From Leptidea sinapis (lineage: Eukaryota; Arthropoda; Insecta; Lepidoptera; Pieridae): a stretch of DNA of 64,000 bases. Positions 12,101 through 27,600 of this stretch are shown in pieces. The position numbers and the translations under genes were made by a program. The notes beneath the pieces were generated by a model. That model was given only the letters and a program-made list of their open reading frames with translations. It did no database searches and was not told where the DNA came from. How positions within the stretch are numbered: the first letter of the stretch is position 1; every line of letters starts with the position of its first letter. The stretch is taken from NCBI RefSeq assembly GCF_905404315.1, contig NC_066277.1, positions 14,407,501-14,471,500 of the forward strand, given 5' to 3'.

Positions 12101-15100
12101 GAAAATAAAATAGATCAGAAAAGGGCCGTAGTGTCTTCAGATAAATTATCCTATTAACTCTATATAAGCTGAATGAAAATCCTCGTCCATATTCACAGCA
12201 CAAATAAAAGCAATAGGTAAATTTATATTCAATTGCAATTTTTTAGTGTTTTGAGTGTAAGCGAATGATATAGTGTTGCATTTGCGTGGAGCATTAGCCT
12301 CTGTTCGCTGCCGCCCGTCGCCGGCAAGACCCCCGAATAATTGGGCAGCAAGATTATTGGAATAATAATCTACATTCATTTATCACACACAATACAAATT
12401 AAATCCATATACAATAAGATTGGCAGTTAAATTATCTTTTACACTATAAATATTTCATAAAAATGTACCTAACTTTGCCTGATCATCACTCTTTTGCCCG
12501 CGTTATACATTTTGGGGTTTAAAAAATAGATGCAACCGATTTTCAGATCTACCAAATATATACGTGATACACTTATTGTATTCGATTGCCATTTTGCAAC
12601 CCTATTGTGGATCTGTGGATGTAACAGAATAATATGAAAATCGCGGGTGAAAATTTTAAGTTGTATGTGTTTTTTAATGCTTAATCATAATAAAATAAAC
12701 TAAAAGAGTTTTGTCAACAGAAAAAATATTGGGGGTGGGTCTTAATGGTGGTGGGTATGAAAAATAGATGTTGGCCGATACCTAACTCTCACCCATATCG
12801 GGTAGGTTAGGTTAGGGGAAAACAAAATTACACACAAATTGGTTAAGCCGTTTTGGAGCAGTTTGGTAACAAACACCGGGACACAAGAATTCTATATATA
12901 AGATAAAACACACTGAGTCATGCAAAACGTGCGTGCAAAAACTATTTGAACATGCGAAAACACCAACATATAAAACAGAACGAATATCTCACCCGAGTTT
13001 AGTTCGCGGACAAGTGTGGACATAGCGTTAGTGACCGAATCGGCTGCGTACAATAGATCGCTCCGTAGAGTTCTGTTCTCTATGCCCACTGGAAAACGTT
13101 ACATTTTTTAGAGCAGGACGTTCAGCTGATGTTAATTGATACTGACCATTACAATATAGTGCCACTCAGGATTCTTGAAAAGCCTAAAAATTCTGAGCGG
13201 CACTACAATTGCGCTCGTCACCTTGAGACAAGCGATGTTAAGACTCAATTGGCCAGTAATTTCAATAGCTACGGCGCCCTTCAGACCGAAATACAGTAAC
13301 GTTTATACATTACTGCTCCACGGCAGAAATAGGCGCCGTTGTAGTAGCCATAATCTAGCCGGCATCCTTTGCAAAGGAGCCGCCCACTGGTAATTCAATC
13401 TATGGCGAGCGTGTTTGTGGGGCGTTGAATATGCTTTAACAACAAGATCCCAGATAATGTTCAAAACAAATGTATTAAGAAATTCAAAAGAATTCTTAAA
13501 AAACGTTTATGTGGCTAGTATAATGTAAATTACTTTCTTAATGATACCACAGATTGGGAATTGAGCAGCGACCGCCCACAGGATATTAAACAATAAATGT
13601 TATTGTACGATTTTACATTGTAACCATGTTTTTATATAAAATAAGAAGCCCGCTGAGTTTGTTGCGCCCGTTCTTCTCAGGTCTGAGGCATACCTTTTGG
13701 AATGGGTGGTAGTTTTTGACTTTCAATAAATGATTTTATATCCTATTTTACATAAAAATATTTGAATTTGTACTAAACGCAGAACGAATTTAATCAAAAT
13801 ATGCGCAGACAAATACAGTGTATTTTATATCATTTAACCACACACTGTATTGTTCTAAAACGTTATATGACTCCAGTTGGTGATCATCCTTCTGTTGTCA
13901 CTTGTCGCAATTAGATAGCACCTTCTGTGCTATATCCCAGCGGATACTCCAAAGGGAGTGCCGCTTGCGTCTCTCTCTCTCTCTCCAAGAGAAGATCGCC
14001 TTTGATGAAGGCTTAGAGGGCACTTGCACAAAGCCAACCTCAGGTGGTGTTTAGTGGGTAGGCACTTAGGTTTTTACGTGAGAACCACATTACTAACGCA
14101 AATTTAGGCTACGTTGGTATGTATGAGCATTCACCACCTCCCTCCCGTCGTTATAATAATAATATGTAATAATATTGACACACTTTTTAAACAAATTATC
14201 TTGCCCCAAATTAGGCATAAAGCCTGTGTTATGGGTTGCAAGACAACGATATATTTAATACAATATACTTACTTAAACATACATATAAACATCCATGACT
14301 CGGAAACAAACATCCATATTCATCATATAAATGCTTGCACCTACCGGGATTCGAACCCGGGCACTCTAGCTTAGTAGGTAGGCTCGCTAACCACTCGGCT
14401 AAACAGTATATATAGCGGAGAGTAGTCCTTTCCCTGTCTGGGCGCAAAAAAACGTTACAAATTCAAGTGTGATTCTGTGCTGAACGACCTGCGATTGAAC
14501 GCATACATGTAGTAAGGATGATATCTTAGATTGTGTAGTGTTGTGCATTACATTAGTAAACAGCTCTTCGGAACGGGATTCAAAAATGCGGAAGTAGTAT
14601 GTTAGGAAGGTGACACGAGGAGTCTCTACTAGGCTCCGTAAAATTGCTCTAAATCTTTTAAAGTGGACTGTGTTATATTTTTTAATAAACTCCCAAATGA
14701 TATTAAAAAATTACCAACTAAATAACTAATGCATCATAAAAAATTAATTAACATCTAAGGCCTATTATAATGTGAAAGATTATTTGAATGATTTTAGTTG
14801 GGATTATTGTTTCTAAATTTATTGTTAATAGCTGATACCCCGCAACTTAGTCTGCGTACACACAGGACGAAAGAAAAAAATGAATGAACACTCATAACAT
14901 AATACGCTGTCGCAACACTTTTTGTAAATAATTATGTGTTCTGCAAAGCCATGAATACTTTTCGCAGCACAACCGATGTATAAAATATTTTAGGTAATTT
15001 TTATTACACCTCGGGTTACATTATTGGAGTTTTAGTAAGGATCCCTAATTTAAAAAAATATATAATATAGCCTATATCACCCGGGGTAGTGTAGCTTTCC

Positions 15101-18100
15101 AACAGTGAGAGAATTTTTCAAATCGGTTCAGTAGTTTCGGAGCCTATTCAATGCAAACAAACAATCAAATCTTTCCTCTTTATAATATTAAGTATACATG
15201 AATACTGTTACACTCAAATTAAATGCTATTGTAACTTGTTTACTTCATCCTGACTTGCACTAAATCTTAATATTTATACATTACATGACACATTGTTTGT
15301 CCGCGATAGACTCCTAAACTAACGAACGGATTTAAATGGTGATTACTTCATGGAGTGCAGTTTAGTCCAACTTGAGAGATAGGATAGTTCTTATTTCGAT
15401 TTAGGACCCATAATTATTTTTATTTCCAATATTTGTTTTGTATCGGAAATATTTTCTGTGAGAGAATTTAATGACGCACGGTTTGACAGTTCTATTGTGA
15501 AGCAATTTCATTATAACAACTACAGAACAACGTCTGTCAAGAATATATATATATATCGAAAATGGTCTTTGTTTGAGGCTCTTTCACGCCTAAACCACTG
15601 ATCGTATTGACATGAAACTCAAAAAAAAAACCACCATTCGAAATTTATCCTAGATGGTTAATGGCTTCTTATTTTTCGAATTTCAACGCTCCTTCCTTTT
15701 AAAATTCGCCCAGCGAAGCGGGTGGGAACGGCTAGTAACTTATATAGTTTTAGAGTGAATAAAGATTTTTTTGAATTTGAATTTGTAAAGCTCTACCCAC
15801 CCGTCTGGCAGACAAACCTGAACATAATAAATGTACTCACTTGTAGTCGGTCTTTGGTTTTGATGATAACCCCTGCTCTCACCGCCCATGCTCTCCATTC
15901 CACCTACACATAAACAGGATAGATATAACAATAGCGTCTGGATCTATATTTTATTTAAATGAAAATAAGGGACGAGACGAGCAGGACGTTCAGCTGATGG
16001 TAATTGGAACGCCTTGCCCATTACAATGTAGTGCCGTTCAGTATTCTTGAAAACTCAAAAATATTCTGAGTGGCACTACAATTGCGCTCGTCACCTTGAG
16101 ACATACGATGTTAAGTCTCATTTGCCCAGTAATTTCACTAGCTACGGCGCCCTTCAGACCGAAACACAGTAATGTTTACACAATATTACTGCTTCACGGC
16201 AGAAATAGGCGCCGTTGTGGTACCCATAATCTAGCCGGCATCCTGTGCAAAGGAGCCTCCCACTGGTAAATATGTGCAGGCACATACGTTCCCGTGACTA
16301 GCGAAATGTAGCTCACATTGAAGAACTATGCTCTCTAATTAGAGTAATCCCTGTTTTGCGCCGAGACTTATTGATGTAGTTTGTGTATTTATATGTATTG
16401 ACTGTCCGTGTGTCACATGTGTTTCTGCCGAAAATAAATGTAGACTTATACTGTTGTGTTCCAATATTTATAATATTTACACACTTTCACACAAATTATC
16501 TAGCCCCAAACTAGGCATTAGCCTGTACAAAGACAACGATATATTTAATACAATATACAGAACAGATTTTTTATCCTTATTACTCACACCAATAAAATTT
16601 GAAAACAAAATTTATGAACCCGCGACCTCTCGGGTTCTGTGCGAGCGCTCTTCCAACTGAGCCAACCGTTCGAGTGACGTCACGTTCATACGCCATATCA
16701 CTTTTACACAAATTATCTAGCCCCGACTAGGCATAGACTGTACTATGGCTACAAGACATTGATATTATATAATAATACAATATACATACTTAAACACACA
16801 TATTTATGTATGTTTGATGTCATGGATGTTTATATTATGTATTTACAGATAAACATCCATGACTCAGAAACAAACATCCATATTCATCATATAAATGCTT
16901 GCACCTACTGGGATTCAAACCCGGGACTTCTAGTTCAGTAGGCAGGGTCCCTAACCACTTCGCTGTATCGGTCGTCAGTTCCAAGGTAATGATACATTTT
17001 CTCTTTAAGGCGAAGAGTAAGCAGAAAACACGCAAACATGTTGTTTTTAGACAAGTTTTGTGGTGAAAGTATAGCATTTCGAGCTATGAACACTATTTAA
17101 TCCTGTTACACATATCCTTAAGTCTTATTTGTAGGTTGCTAATGCTTGCAGTTGGTTATAGTTAACACTGCCGAGCCTTTTTGAACTACCACTTTTCTTT
17201 GAAGTTAAACAAGTATTTTGGCATGGCGTGACGCATTTTTTTGGTACTTCTCTCAGAAAAGTTATTCATTTATTCAGATAAGTAGTGAATAACTAGGATT
17301 GTAAGCATATACACTGTTTTCCACGCAAGAATTTTGAAAATATTGGCTTTGTCACATAGATGGCGGGCCGGCAGCTGTGAACTCATATCGCTCAAGGTCG
17401 CTGGCATTTAGTGTCGCCTTAAGACGCCACCTCCACGAGACGGGAAGTTCTCCGAAAAAATGTTTAACCTGATTCCTGCCGCCGGATTCCTACTTCGCAC
17501 GACACGCCACAAACTTGGATATATAGATTCGAAAAAGCCCGTACACTTTTCTAAAAGGCGGGCACTGCTGCTGTGATTCCTCTGCTGTTGCAGAATGGCG
17601 GCAGTAGTAATCACTTATCATCTGGTAACCCGAACACTCGCAAATAATAATAATCCTTTATTCAACTAATAATATGTGGTACAAAATGTTTTTGTGCCCT
17701 ACCCTCTGCGATAGGATACCCTGAGTTGCAGAGGCTAGGTCCTTCCGAAAGGCTATCCATTATTAAACATAATTAGCAAACTCACTAAAAAGAGGTATGT
17801 GTGTGTGCGTGTATGTGTATGAGTGCGTGTGTGTGTAAGTGTGTGTGAGTGTGTGTGTGTTTTTTTTTAAGTATTTGTTAGTATGTCAAACTGTGCACAA
17901 GATTAAATAAATGTTAGTAATTGAATATTAAGTTTTAATTTTAAGAACATTTTCTGTATCTTCGTATTTTAATACTATTAGCCATGATTTTAAAGATTTT
18001 GTCAACGAGAATTTATTTATTTTACTTATATTTTTATTATATTTACTGAAGTAGTTGTAAGCGTATGCCGAATTAAATTCATACTGTACATATAGCTTTA

Positions 18101-18641
18101 AGGTAGCTATTATTTTCAAAGATGTAAACTAAGTGAAATTTCTGTACTATTACTCTTAATTTTATGTCGTATCGATGCAATCGCTAGTGGAGGTACCGCT
18201 TAAGTCTCAGATAAGCATGATTTGTGATACCGAGAACTAAGGGCATATTGACACTGTTATGCATCTGCATTATGATGCCGCTAAGCAATAGATTGGTTAG
18301 TATCTGGTTCTGTCAATAGCTCCAATAAATAGAACTCGAAGATACTAAAGCTACGGCGAATCGGAGATGTATTGAAATTTTGGTGTGTGGGTACATGATC
18401 GCCTTTCTTCTCATAATATTTGTTAGGATAGTCGTTCGTTAGGCGCGTCATATGATGCCAGAATAATCAAAGACATACAGGGCGATTTTTTTGCGCTCGA
18501 ATTCAAAGTTTATTTACGATTAAATCTAAAAAAAAATGTGATTATATTATAATACACACAATGTTATAATATAATAAAGCAGTAACGTGTCAGGTTTGAA
18601 AAATAGACAAGACAACAGTAACAAGCTAATATTATTTCTAG

Positions 18642-18682
<41 letters not shown>

Positions 18683-21600
18683 TTATTTTTTTGGTTATCT
18701 GGATGCTTATGTCCAACATCGACTGCTATTGTTCTTTCTACATTATTAAAAAAATGAATAGGCACACGTCCTTACCTAAGCTGTGTGTCATATCCACGCG
18801 TTCTCTATCTCCAAGTGACGGCGTTTGAGGCGCACTTCGGACGGCGCCACGGCCGTGGGACTCTCTGTGAATAAATATACATTCATAATGTCCTTTAATA
18901 ATTGACGTACACTAAACAAGTAAGACTCACAATCGCGCACACAAATTGTCTAAAGCAAAACTTTGCCTACGCGATTATTAGACTGAGTGTTTCGACCGCG
19001 CTTTGAATACAACGCCACGCAATCACGCAAAAAACGTAAACCGATTTCAGGGAAGTTCCTCTTTAAATTAACAAAACTGAGTAACAAACTTTTTTAACAT
19101 TTTGCTAAATAATTACATTTCAATTGCTAAAACAAAGTGTTATTTTGAATGAATTTTTTAATGTTATTTGTATAAGTTAATGTATAACGTATACACAACG
19201 CCGCTTGGACATTTTTTGACGACCTTTTACTAGGCGATTGGGAGTCTAGTTGTTTATTGTTAATGCTTTTCACAAATACCCTCATATTCACCTTTCTGGC
19301 GCGGAAGGTTGCACGTGCGCCCCGGGGAGCGGCGGACTCTTGGTGGAGCGTGGAGACGAGTTTGGTGTCGACCGGGGCGAAGATTGTTGAGTCTATACAA
19401 TGTATTAAAAGATAATATTACACATAACATATGAACTGTCAATAGTCAATAGTAAAGACAGAAACACATGCGTAGAGACGTCGCTTCTTTATGTATGGGC
19501 AGGAGACAATACCGCATTTATCACGGGGAATGTTACGAAGAGCTGTTTCACCTGATTCCTGCCGCCGAATTCCGCCTTCGCACGACACGCCACATATTAA
19601 GATATCATCCCCATCATCTGGATTTGTGGCGGTCCTCCACAGTGCGGTTTTCAAGGAATTTTCTTAAATATACTACAAAGCTGTGGAATAAGCTTCCTTG
19701 TGCGGTGTTTCTGGTACGATGCGACATGCGTACCTTAAAAAAAGGCACGTACACCTTCTTTAAAGGTCGGCGGTGCTAATGAGTACTATGATTTCTAAGA
19801 TCATCGTCAAAATTCGGCCAAAATACTAACACGCATTTATATTAATGATAATGGAGTTCACTTTTATGCAATAAATGAAAATACAAGTAATAAACGTACC
19901 CTGACGCGGTAAAAAAGCGGTGCACGCGGGCGAATTTTAGGCATGCAAGTTAAGTACGTAACAGCGACGTGATAGTTTGCACAGCGTGGCAACGTCGCTT
20001 GTCAATGTTCAAGGATTCAAGTTTATGCCACCTAGTTATCCAATACTTTGAGCGTTAAAGTGTTTTTTGAACTAATAATAGCACTGATATCGTTCCCTTC
20101 TTGTTTATCGTGAGCAAATGCGATAACAATTATCTTTTTATGCAGTAGGAGGACAAAAGAACAAATTACAGGTCTTCTGATGTAACACAAGAGGAATCAC
20201 AAGAGCATTAACGACTTTATAAATCGTTGAAGCGTATATATTAATTCGAAAACCAAAAAATATTCGCGGGCGAAGATCGAACCGGGGATTCTGTTTTGAG
20301 TGTCAACGGTGACATCTATTGCGCTCCCGGCGGTGATTAACATTGATGTTCAATACACATATAAGAACAAATCATTTTCAGTCTGATAGCGGAACGGCAA
20401 AAGTGTGATTAAAAACATTGTAAGCACACTTTATCTCCTTAATCGTGTGTCAACTGTCGCGGTCCGAATCGGGTTCTAAACTCAGAAAACGTAATCTAAG
20501 CTGAATAAATGTTTTAGATTGCTGCTTATTGACAAAGAATATTTTAGCCTCTGATATCCCAACACGTCTCGCGCGCCCGCAGAAGCCACGTGCTGAGCTA
20601 TTTTTGCGCCAAAGCCGGCGCCGGCCACTTGAGACGCTATATCCACTTGTTTACAATAGTCGAGGTATCATTATGCGGTTTATGTTACGGGTTGCTAGAC
20701 AAACAAGCTTGGTTATTGTAAACTAAAAACGTCATTTATGATAGATTCGTGCTATGATATTGTCGCTCTTACAGAGTTGTACGAGAATTTGTGACGCAAC
20801 GTAGTGTAAATGCAATGTATAGATATAGCAGTCGATGCTTATTTTGGTGTACTTTGTGGTTAGTTCCATACTTCGGCTTTGTTTTTATTCGACGAGTATT
20901 TTCTATATATCTTAAAACTATATATATTAAGGTGTTTAACAACATGGCTACTAAATTTATTGCATATAAGTGTATTCCATACTGTAAATTTCAAAACAAG
21001 TTAACTTAAAATTTAAAATGAAATATTTTCTAGAGCATTTTGAAGTGTATACGGACAGAAATAGGTGTGGTGGCATTAGTACCATGACGAATTCTGTACA
21101 TACAGTTATTCATTAGCGTGAACATTACCTTAAGCATCCTCATCAGCCCCTCCAGCTGATGCATGAGTTGCTTCCTGGACTCCTGCAGCGAAGATAGGTG
21201 GCCCTCCAGTTCATCCTTTCTCTGCCTGAGCGCCCTTAGCTCGGAGACTAGCGGGGGAGCGGTGCCACTACCAGCCTCGGCTTCCTGCTGACGTCTGTAC
21301 CAAAGTATTAGATTTCCATAAAATACTCTTTGAACTACATACCTACATATAACACCATTATTACGTATCTATACCGGTGTTGATACGTCACAAAAGCCGA
21401 CCAATCACAGCGCGCCATTCATCCGACGAGGGTATAAAAGAGCGGTTTGCGGCTCATCCAAGAATCTCAGCGGATACTCCATAGAGAGTACTCTTTCTCC
21501 CCAAGAGAAGATCGCCTTCGATGAAGGCTTAGAGGGCACTTGGCCAAAGCCAACCTCAGGTGGTGTTTAGAGGGTAGGCACCTAGGTTTTAAGTGAGTAC

Positions 21601-24600
21601 CACATAACCAGCGCAGACTTAGGCTGCGTTGGTATGCATGAGCATTCACCACCTCCCTCCCGTCGTTATCCCGGAGGGTAGCCTTTTCCCTTTGTCTGGG
21701 CGCAAAAAAAAGCTCATTCAATTCAGTGATCAGTCTCTTGCCAGAATATGGCGAATCAACATCTCCTGAGCATCATGTGTAGGAGCAAAACACGTATCGA
21801 ATTGGTTGAAGACATCTTGGCGGAATTAACACTTAACAAAAGTCACATAACATCTGGATATATACACCCGCTCGGAAAGTGCTCTTGTATGGAAGTTCGT
21901 CACCTATTACGTACAAATATGCTTTACAAAGTTTTATGAAAATCCTCTGATCTTCATTGCTTTTCTTTTCTTGTATTGGTCTTCATTTATAGGTATATTG
22001 AACATTTAGACATCCTACGATACGGGCAAACTATGTGCCCGCTAAATCTTTTTTTAAAAGGCTGCGAAAAGAATTTAATCAGAAAAGAATGCATAAGAAT
22101 TGAATGGCTGGTATTTGCATTTTATTTCATAAAATTATTTTTTTTATTATTATATTTGAGTGTTGTGTAAACTTTTAAAAAAATCGGTTAAAAAGTATGT
22201 ACTAAATAACAATATAAAAAAATACTACATGCTGTTTAAGGAATGAAATTATATCAATCTATGTAGTTGGATTGATTGATTAGGAGCGGTGTAGGTCAAG
22301 TTTTGAATAACAGTTATTTTGTATTAGTTTGTCAATGATTTGCTTTTGCTTGAGATTTTTTATGTACATTTCTTTTTCTCTTAAATGTGTTCAATAATTG
22401 TAGGTAACCTATAAGATAGTCCGTTATATATTTTTTTTGACAATAAGGGACGGGACGAGACGAGCAGGACGTTCAGCCAATGGTAATTGATACGCACCGC
22501 CCATTACGATGCTGTGCCGCTCAGGATTATTGAAAAACCCAAAAACTCTGATCGGCACCACAATTGCCCTCGTCACCTTGAGACATCAGATGTTAAGTCT
22601 CATTTGTCTAGTAATTTCACTAGCTACGGCGCCCTTCAGACCGAAACACAGTAATGCTTACATATTACTGCTTCACGGCAGAAATAGGCGCCGTTGTGGT
22701 ACCCATAATCTAGGCGGCATCCTGTGCAAGGGAGCCACCCACTAGTTAGATTTAACTTAGAGTCCTAAAACTCTCCTGACCTGAGTCTAGCTATCTCTCT
22801 CATGATCTCTCTGTTCTTGGCTTCCAATTGAGATATCAGTTCGCGCTGCTGTCGCGCCGCGTCCACTTCTGAACCTTCGGATGAAGAACGACCCTGAAAC
22901 GATAAACATCATCGTGAAAGCATGAGTGTCAAGAGATTTGTTATGATAAATGTGAATTAGTGGTATTTAAAAAGAGTGGAGTTAAAGATGTTTGTGGTTT
23001 AACTGGTTTTCTTGTGGCATTACTGGTTTTTGAAGTGAACACTTCTTCAGCTGCGTTGGGCACTTTTTGGTAGGGGATAATCTAATGGTTCGCGTCACCA
23101 ACATGCTCATGACTCGCGCACGCGATAATTAAATAATTTAAAAGCTTATAAACATACATAGTTACGACTTTGGATGTGTGAAATCTCGTAAGTTCGCGTC
23201 AGCGATATGCTTAAAGCAGTATATCTGTAGCTATACAGCTGACGTATTGTGCAACATAAGTGCTGTATCATTATGTATATCAGTCTCTTATAAGTGAAAT
23301 TGAATAGATTTGGTGAAAAGTTTCAATGTATATTATGATGCATTATTTAAATAGTGTGTGTTTGATTAATATATTTATATTATTATTATTATATTACATT
23401 ACGTCAAATTCGTTCTGACCAATGGCGTCGTTTTTCAAGTATTTGAATTTCTTAGATCAATAATTATGCAAATTTTAGTTAATATTTCAAAGTCATTTAT
23501 AATTAAATGTTTTTGGATTATATCAACTAATATTTTATCATCGCTAACTAATATATTACTGTAGGCGTAATATTAATTCAAAATATTACTGAATCAAATA
23601 TATTAAGAAAAATTTACTCAAATCATCATATAATATATAAGTATATGTTGTTATTTCCTTTATTCTATGAAAAAAATCTTATCCCGAAAAAAAAAATGTT
23701 AAAATTCAATTAATATATCTTACCAATTCAGGTGTGAGGGAAGCTGATCTGCCTGCGCGTGGCTAAAATAAAACAACAAAACAATACATCAAACTACTCC
23801 ATTTTGTAATTTAATATTAATGTCAAAAAATATTTGAAATGGCGGGAGATGATCGAACAAATGACTTTCTTAATGATACCATAGATTGGGACTGAAGCGA
23901 CCGCCCTCAGGCTATTGAATAATAAGTTTTATTGTACAATATTACATTGTAACTATATTTTTTTATAAAAAAAGAGAAGTTTGCTGATATTCTTGCGCCT
24001 GTTCTTCTCAGGTCTGAGGCATAATTTTTGAATTGGTGGTAGTTTTTGAATATCAATAAGTGACTATGGCAAATTAGTTTTATTTGTTCCTTTATACATT
24101 TTTCATCATAGATTACTTTACATTAGAGCTCTAGTGCAATAATAAGTGTTTTTATTTTATTTAATTTATTCATAAAGGCTTACCAACTAAATACAATTTA
24201 TTAACTTATGCACTAAGAATTAAACAAATATAATAAAATAGTTTAAATGAAGTTAAATTAAAGGTAGGCACAACATTACTATACGAAATACATGTGATAT
24301 TTTAAAATCTAAAATCTATAAATTTTGGAGAGCAATATAAATTTGTTTTTTAAAATTAAGAAAGTTTGAAAGGAAAATATCAGTGTTTTCATCTATATTA
24401 AAAGTGTTTAATGATATCCCGGTTAATTTTGGGTCTAATGGCAAGTTTTATATTGCAAGGATGCCGGATGATGTCCACAGCTGGACATAGGCCTCCCCTA
24501 AAGATCTCCACGAGATACATTTTAAAAAGAAAGTATGTTACTATATAATATATAGTACACTATAGTACACCATAGTACACTATAGTACACTATATATATA

Positions 24601-27600
24601 GAAACATACTTTTTTTTAAATGCATCTCGTGGAGATCTTTAGGGGAGGCCTATGTCCAGCAGTGGACATCATCCGGCTGATATGATGATGAAATTCTTTT
24701 TATGAAGCAATATTCAAAAATGTTTAATGTATATACACTAATCCCCCCTATCCTCTCTATAACGCGATTTCAGTAATATAACCCATCCATAACATGGGCA
24801 TGCATATATCGCAGGAATTTCTCGCATACATATTTCTGTACTATTACATTTATAATGATTTGTACAGCTGTTCATAATTAGCTTCGCGTACCTTAGCACG
24901 TGTGCCAATTGTGTTATTACTAAATTAAATTAATTTATTTACTTGTGTATTAAAAACCTTAATAAAATAAAAAAAACAAGGCAAACATTTGGAAATACTA
25001 GTCAGGAGTTGTGATTAAATATTATTATTATTACGAATAACGTGGTCCTAAATAAATAATGAATAACAACTTAGTGTTATAGGCAGGATTACCAGTAAAT
25101 TTATTAATTACTAGCTGACCCCACAGACGTTGTTCTGTATATAATAAATAAAATATTTTTTTTTATATGAATTTGTCAATAATATATCACAACATCAAAA
25201 ATTACTTCGTAAAATATACACCCTGCTGTCGTACTGAAATTGTTTCACAGCAGAACTGTCAAACCGTGCGTCAATAAAATATTCTCTCATAGAAATTATG
25301 TATGGACACATCAAAGGAAAAAAAAATTGTTGTTTTTATTTAATTTAGCAGCATTTTCCTATTTATTCACCTTTTAAACCTTCCCTGGACTTCCACAAAT
25401 AATTCAAGACCAAAATTAGCCAAATCGGTCCAGTCGTTCTCGAGTTTTAGCGAGACTAACGAACAGCTATTCATTTTTATATATTTAGATTAGATAAATA
25501 TTACGTAAATATTTGTTACTGTTTTTCGATGGGTTGTATATAATGTTATTTTTTGTTCCCCGTAAGCGTCATGAATATGAAACGCGTAAGTATCGATCAT
25601 GACACTCTCGGCTTACACGCGTTATACGACCTTGAGCGTACTGACCAATACAAAACACTAGTTTCCTATAGCCTTTTCTAGACGGGTGTAATCCAGCGTC
25701 CCATAAGGGTTCACCTTGCTTGATGCAATCCATGTCGACTGCAGATGTAATCTAAATATTGCCATGACCTTCATCGTCCTTGGATTGTGGGTGCGTGATT
25801 CCATCCGCGGTTTGTGAGCGTGGATTACATGCGTTCAGCCGGCGGATTACATCTAACAAAGACACTAACACCAGTGGGAGACTCCTTTGCACAGGATGCC
25901 GGCTAGATTAGGACTAGGGTACCACAGCGGCGCTTATTTCTGCCGTGAAGCAGTAATGTGTAAACATTACTGTGCTTTTCGGTCTGAAGGGCGCCATAGC
26001 TATTGAAATTACTGGGCAAATGAGACTTAACATCTTACTTCTCAAGCCGCCACTCACAATTTTTGGGTTTTTCAAGAATACTGAGCGGCACAGCATTGTA
26101 ATGGGCAGGGCGTTTCAATTACCATCAGCTGAAAGTGCTGCTCATCTCGTCCCTTATTTTCATTAAAAAAAACACTTGTGCTGAAACAGGCAGTGAGTGC
26201 GGACAGTTTCGAGAATAAAATCTCGCGCGAAGACCATGTCTATGATAATTTTATACTAACTGATACATACAGCGAACGATTGAAATTTGCATAGGGGTGT
26301 CAACGTGTGTATGAGATACATACATACCATAGTGCGTGTTTCGTGCGCTAGTCTCGCCGCATAGCGCGCTATCAGTCTATGCTCGTCGTCCACACCGCGT
26401 GATATATGATCCGCTATACCTTAAATACATTAATAATTGATTAGCAAAACATGTTATAGAACAAAATCGAATTGACACAGTCTCACACAAAGAATCGATT
26501 TTAAAATTACACATAGGGTTGCCATACAACGATATATTGATGTGTGCGTATTACATCAATATACATCCACGACAGGGAAGCAAAACATTAATTTTCAACA
26601 TACAAAAATTGTTTTTTCCCCGCCTCAAAGAAAAGCTGTCTTTTAGTCCCTGGTACGAGGGACAAAAGTGGCCGATTCTCTCCCGGCAAGACGACTACAT
26701 ATCTCACGAAACGATAAGTAGGACATTTCCAGCCGCTATTGTCAATATTCCTACTTTTCTCCTTAGGTGCATAATATACTATTTCGATTCGATCTCGCAG
26801 GGAGCATCAACCATGAGCTTTCTCATCAGGCCCATAGTTAACGACCACATGTACTAATAATATATACCAAAATGTAATATAAATACGTACTTCTATGTGT
26901 GGACCTCGAGGAGCGACTATCAAGCGACCCCGTGTTCACGTAGCTGGCCACGTACTCGGGGAAACCGTTGTGTGTCGGTACGGGAGATGGTGGCCTATTT
27001 ACAAATGTAAGTGTTAAAATGTTAAACAGTTACTTGAAAGAAGGGGCATTCCACGTGAAGCAGACAGCACTATTGTGGTTACTTGTAACACTTGGTACGG
27101 GTTTTAGGAATTTTAGTACCCGATAACTATATATTGTAACGAGTCAAGTGAAGTGAGCAGCGGGTGTCTGACAGGTGGCGCTAGTGTAGCGGTGTGAAGT
27201 ATGACGCGAGTAGAAGAGGAGAGGGGTGGTGAAGGGTCTACAATGTCTTTCTAGGGATTAAATTAACTATTCTGCAGTGATAAAGTGATGGTTAATAATT
27301 CCAAGAGTATATATTTAAAGGTTAAAAATTATAATTATAAAATCTGTACAGTAGGTTGTGTTGGAATTCTATTTTTATTTTCCCTGACAGCTTTAAAATA
27401 TAGTACCGCAAAAATATTGTGTATCCGGGTCGGGGACATACATATGTATTTCATAATCGAATATAACTAAAATCGGAAGCATCAACATTATTTACCACTG
27501 CGCTTCATGTGGAATGCCCCATTGGTTGTTGTTTATCATCGAAAATAATTAACTGAGACTCCTTGACGTTCTATAAACAAATAGACTCCCAATCGCCTAT

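Noticed and set aside
12146..12379. 77-codon minus-strand frame in a Dyb intron
   Set aside because: No splice sites that fit Dyb phase between exons 16 and 15, and no family match.
26519..26857. 112-codon plus-strand frame between Dyb exons 8 and 9
   Set aside because: Unrecognised composition; its end overlaps an inverted scrap of the RTE-like repeat (LMRKLMV region), so probably repeat-derived.
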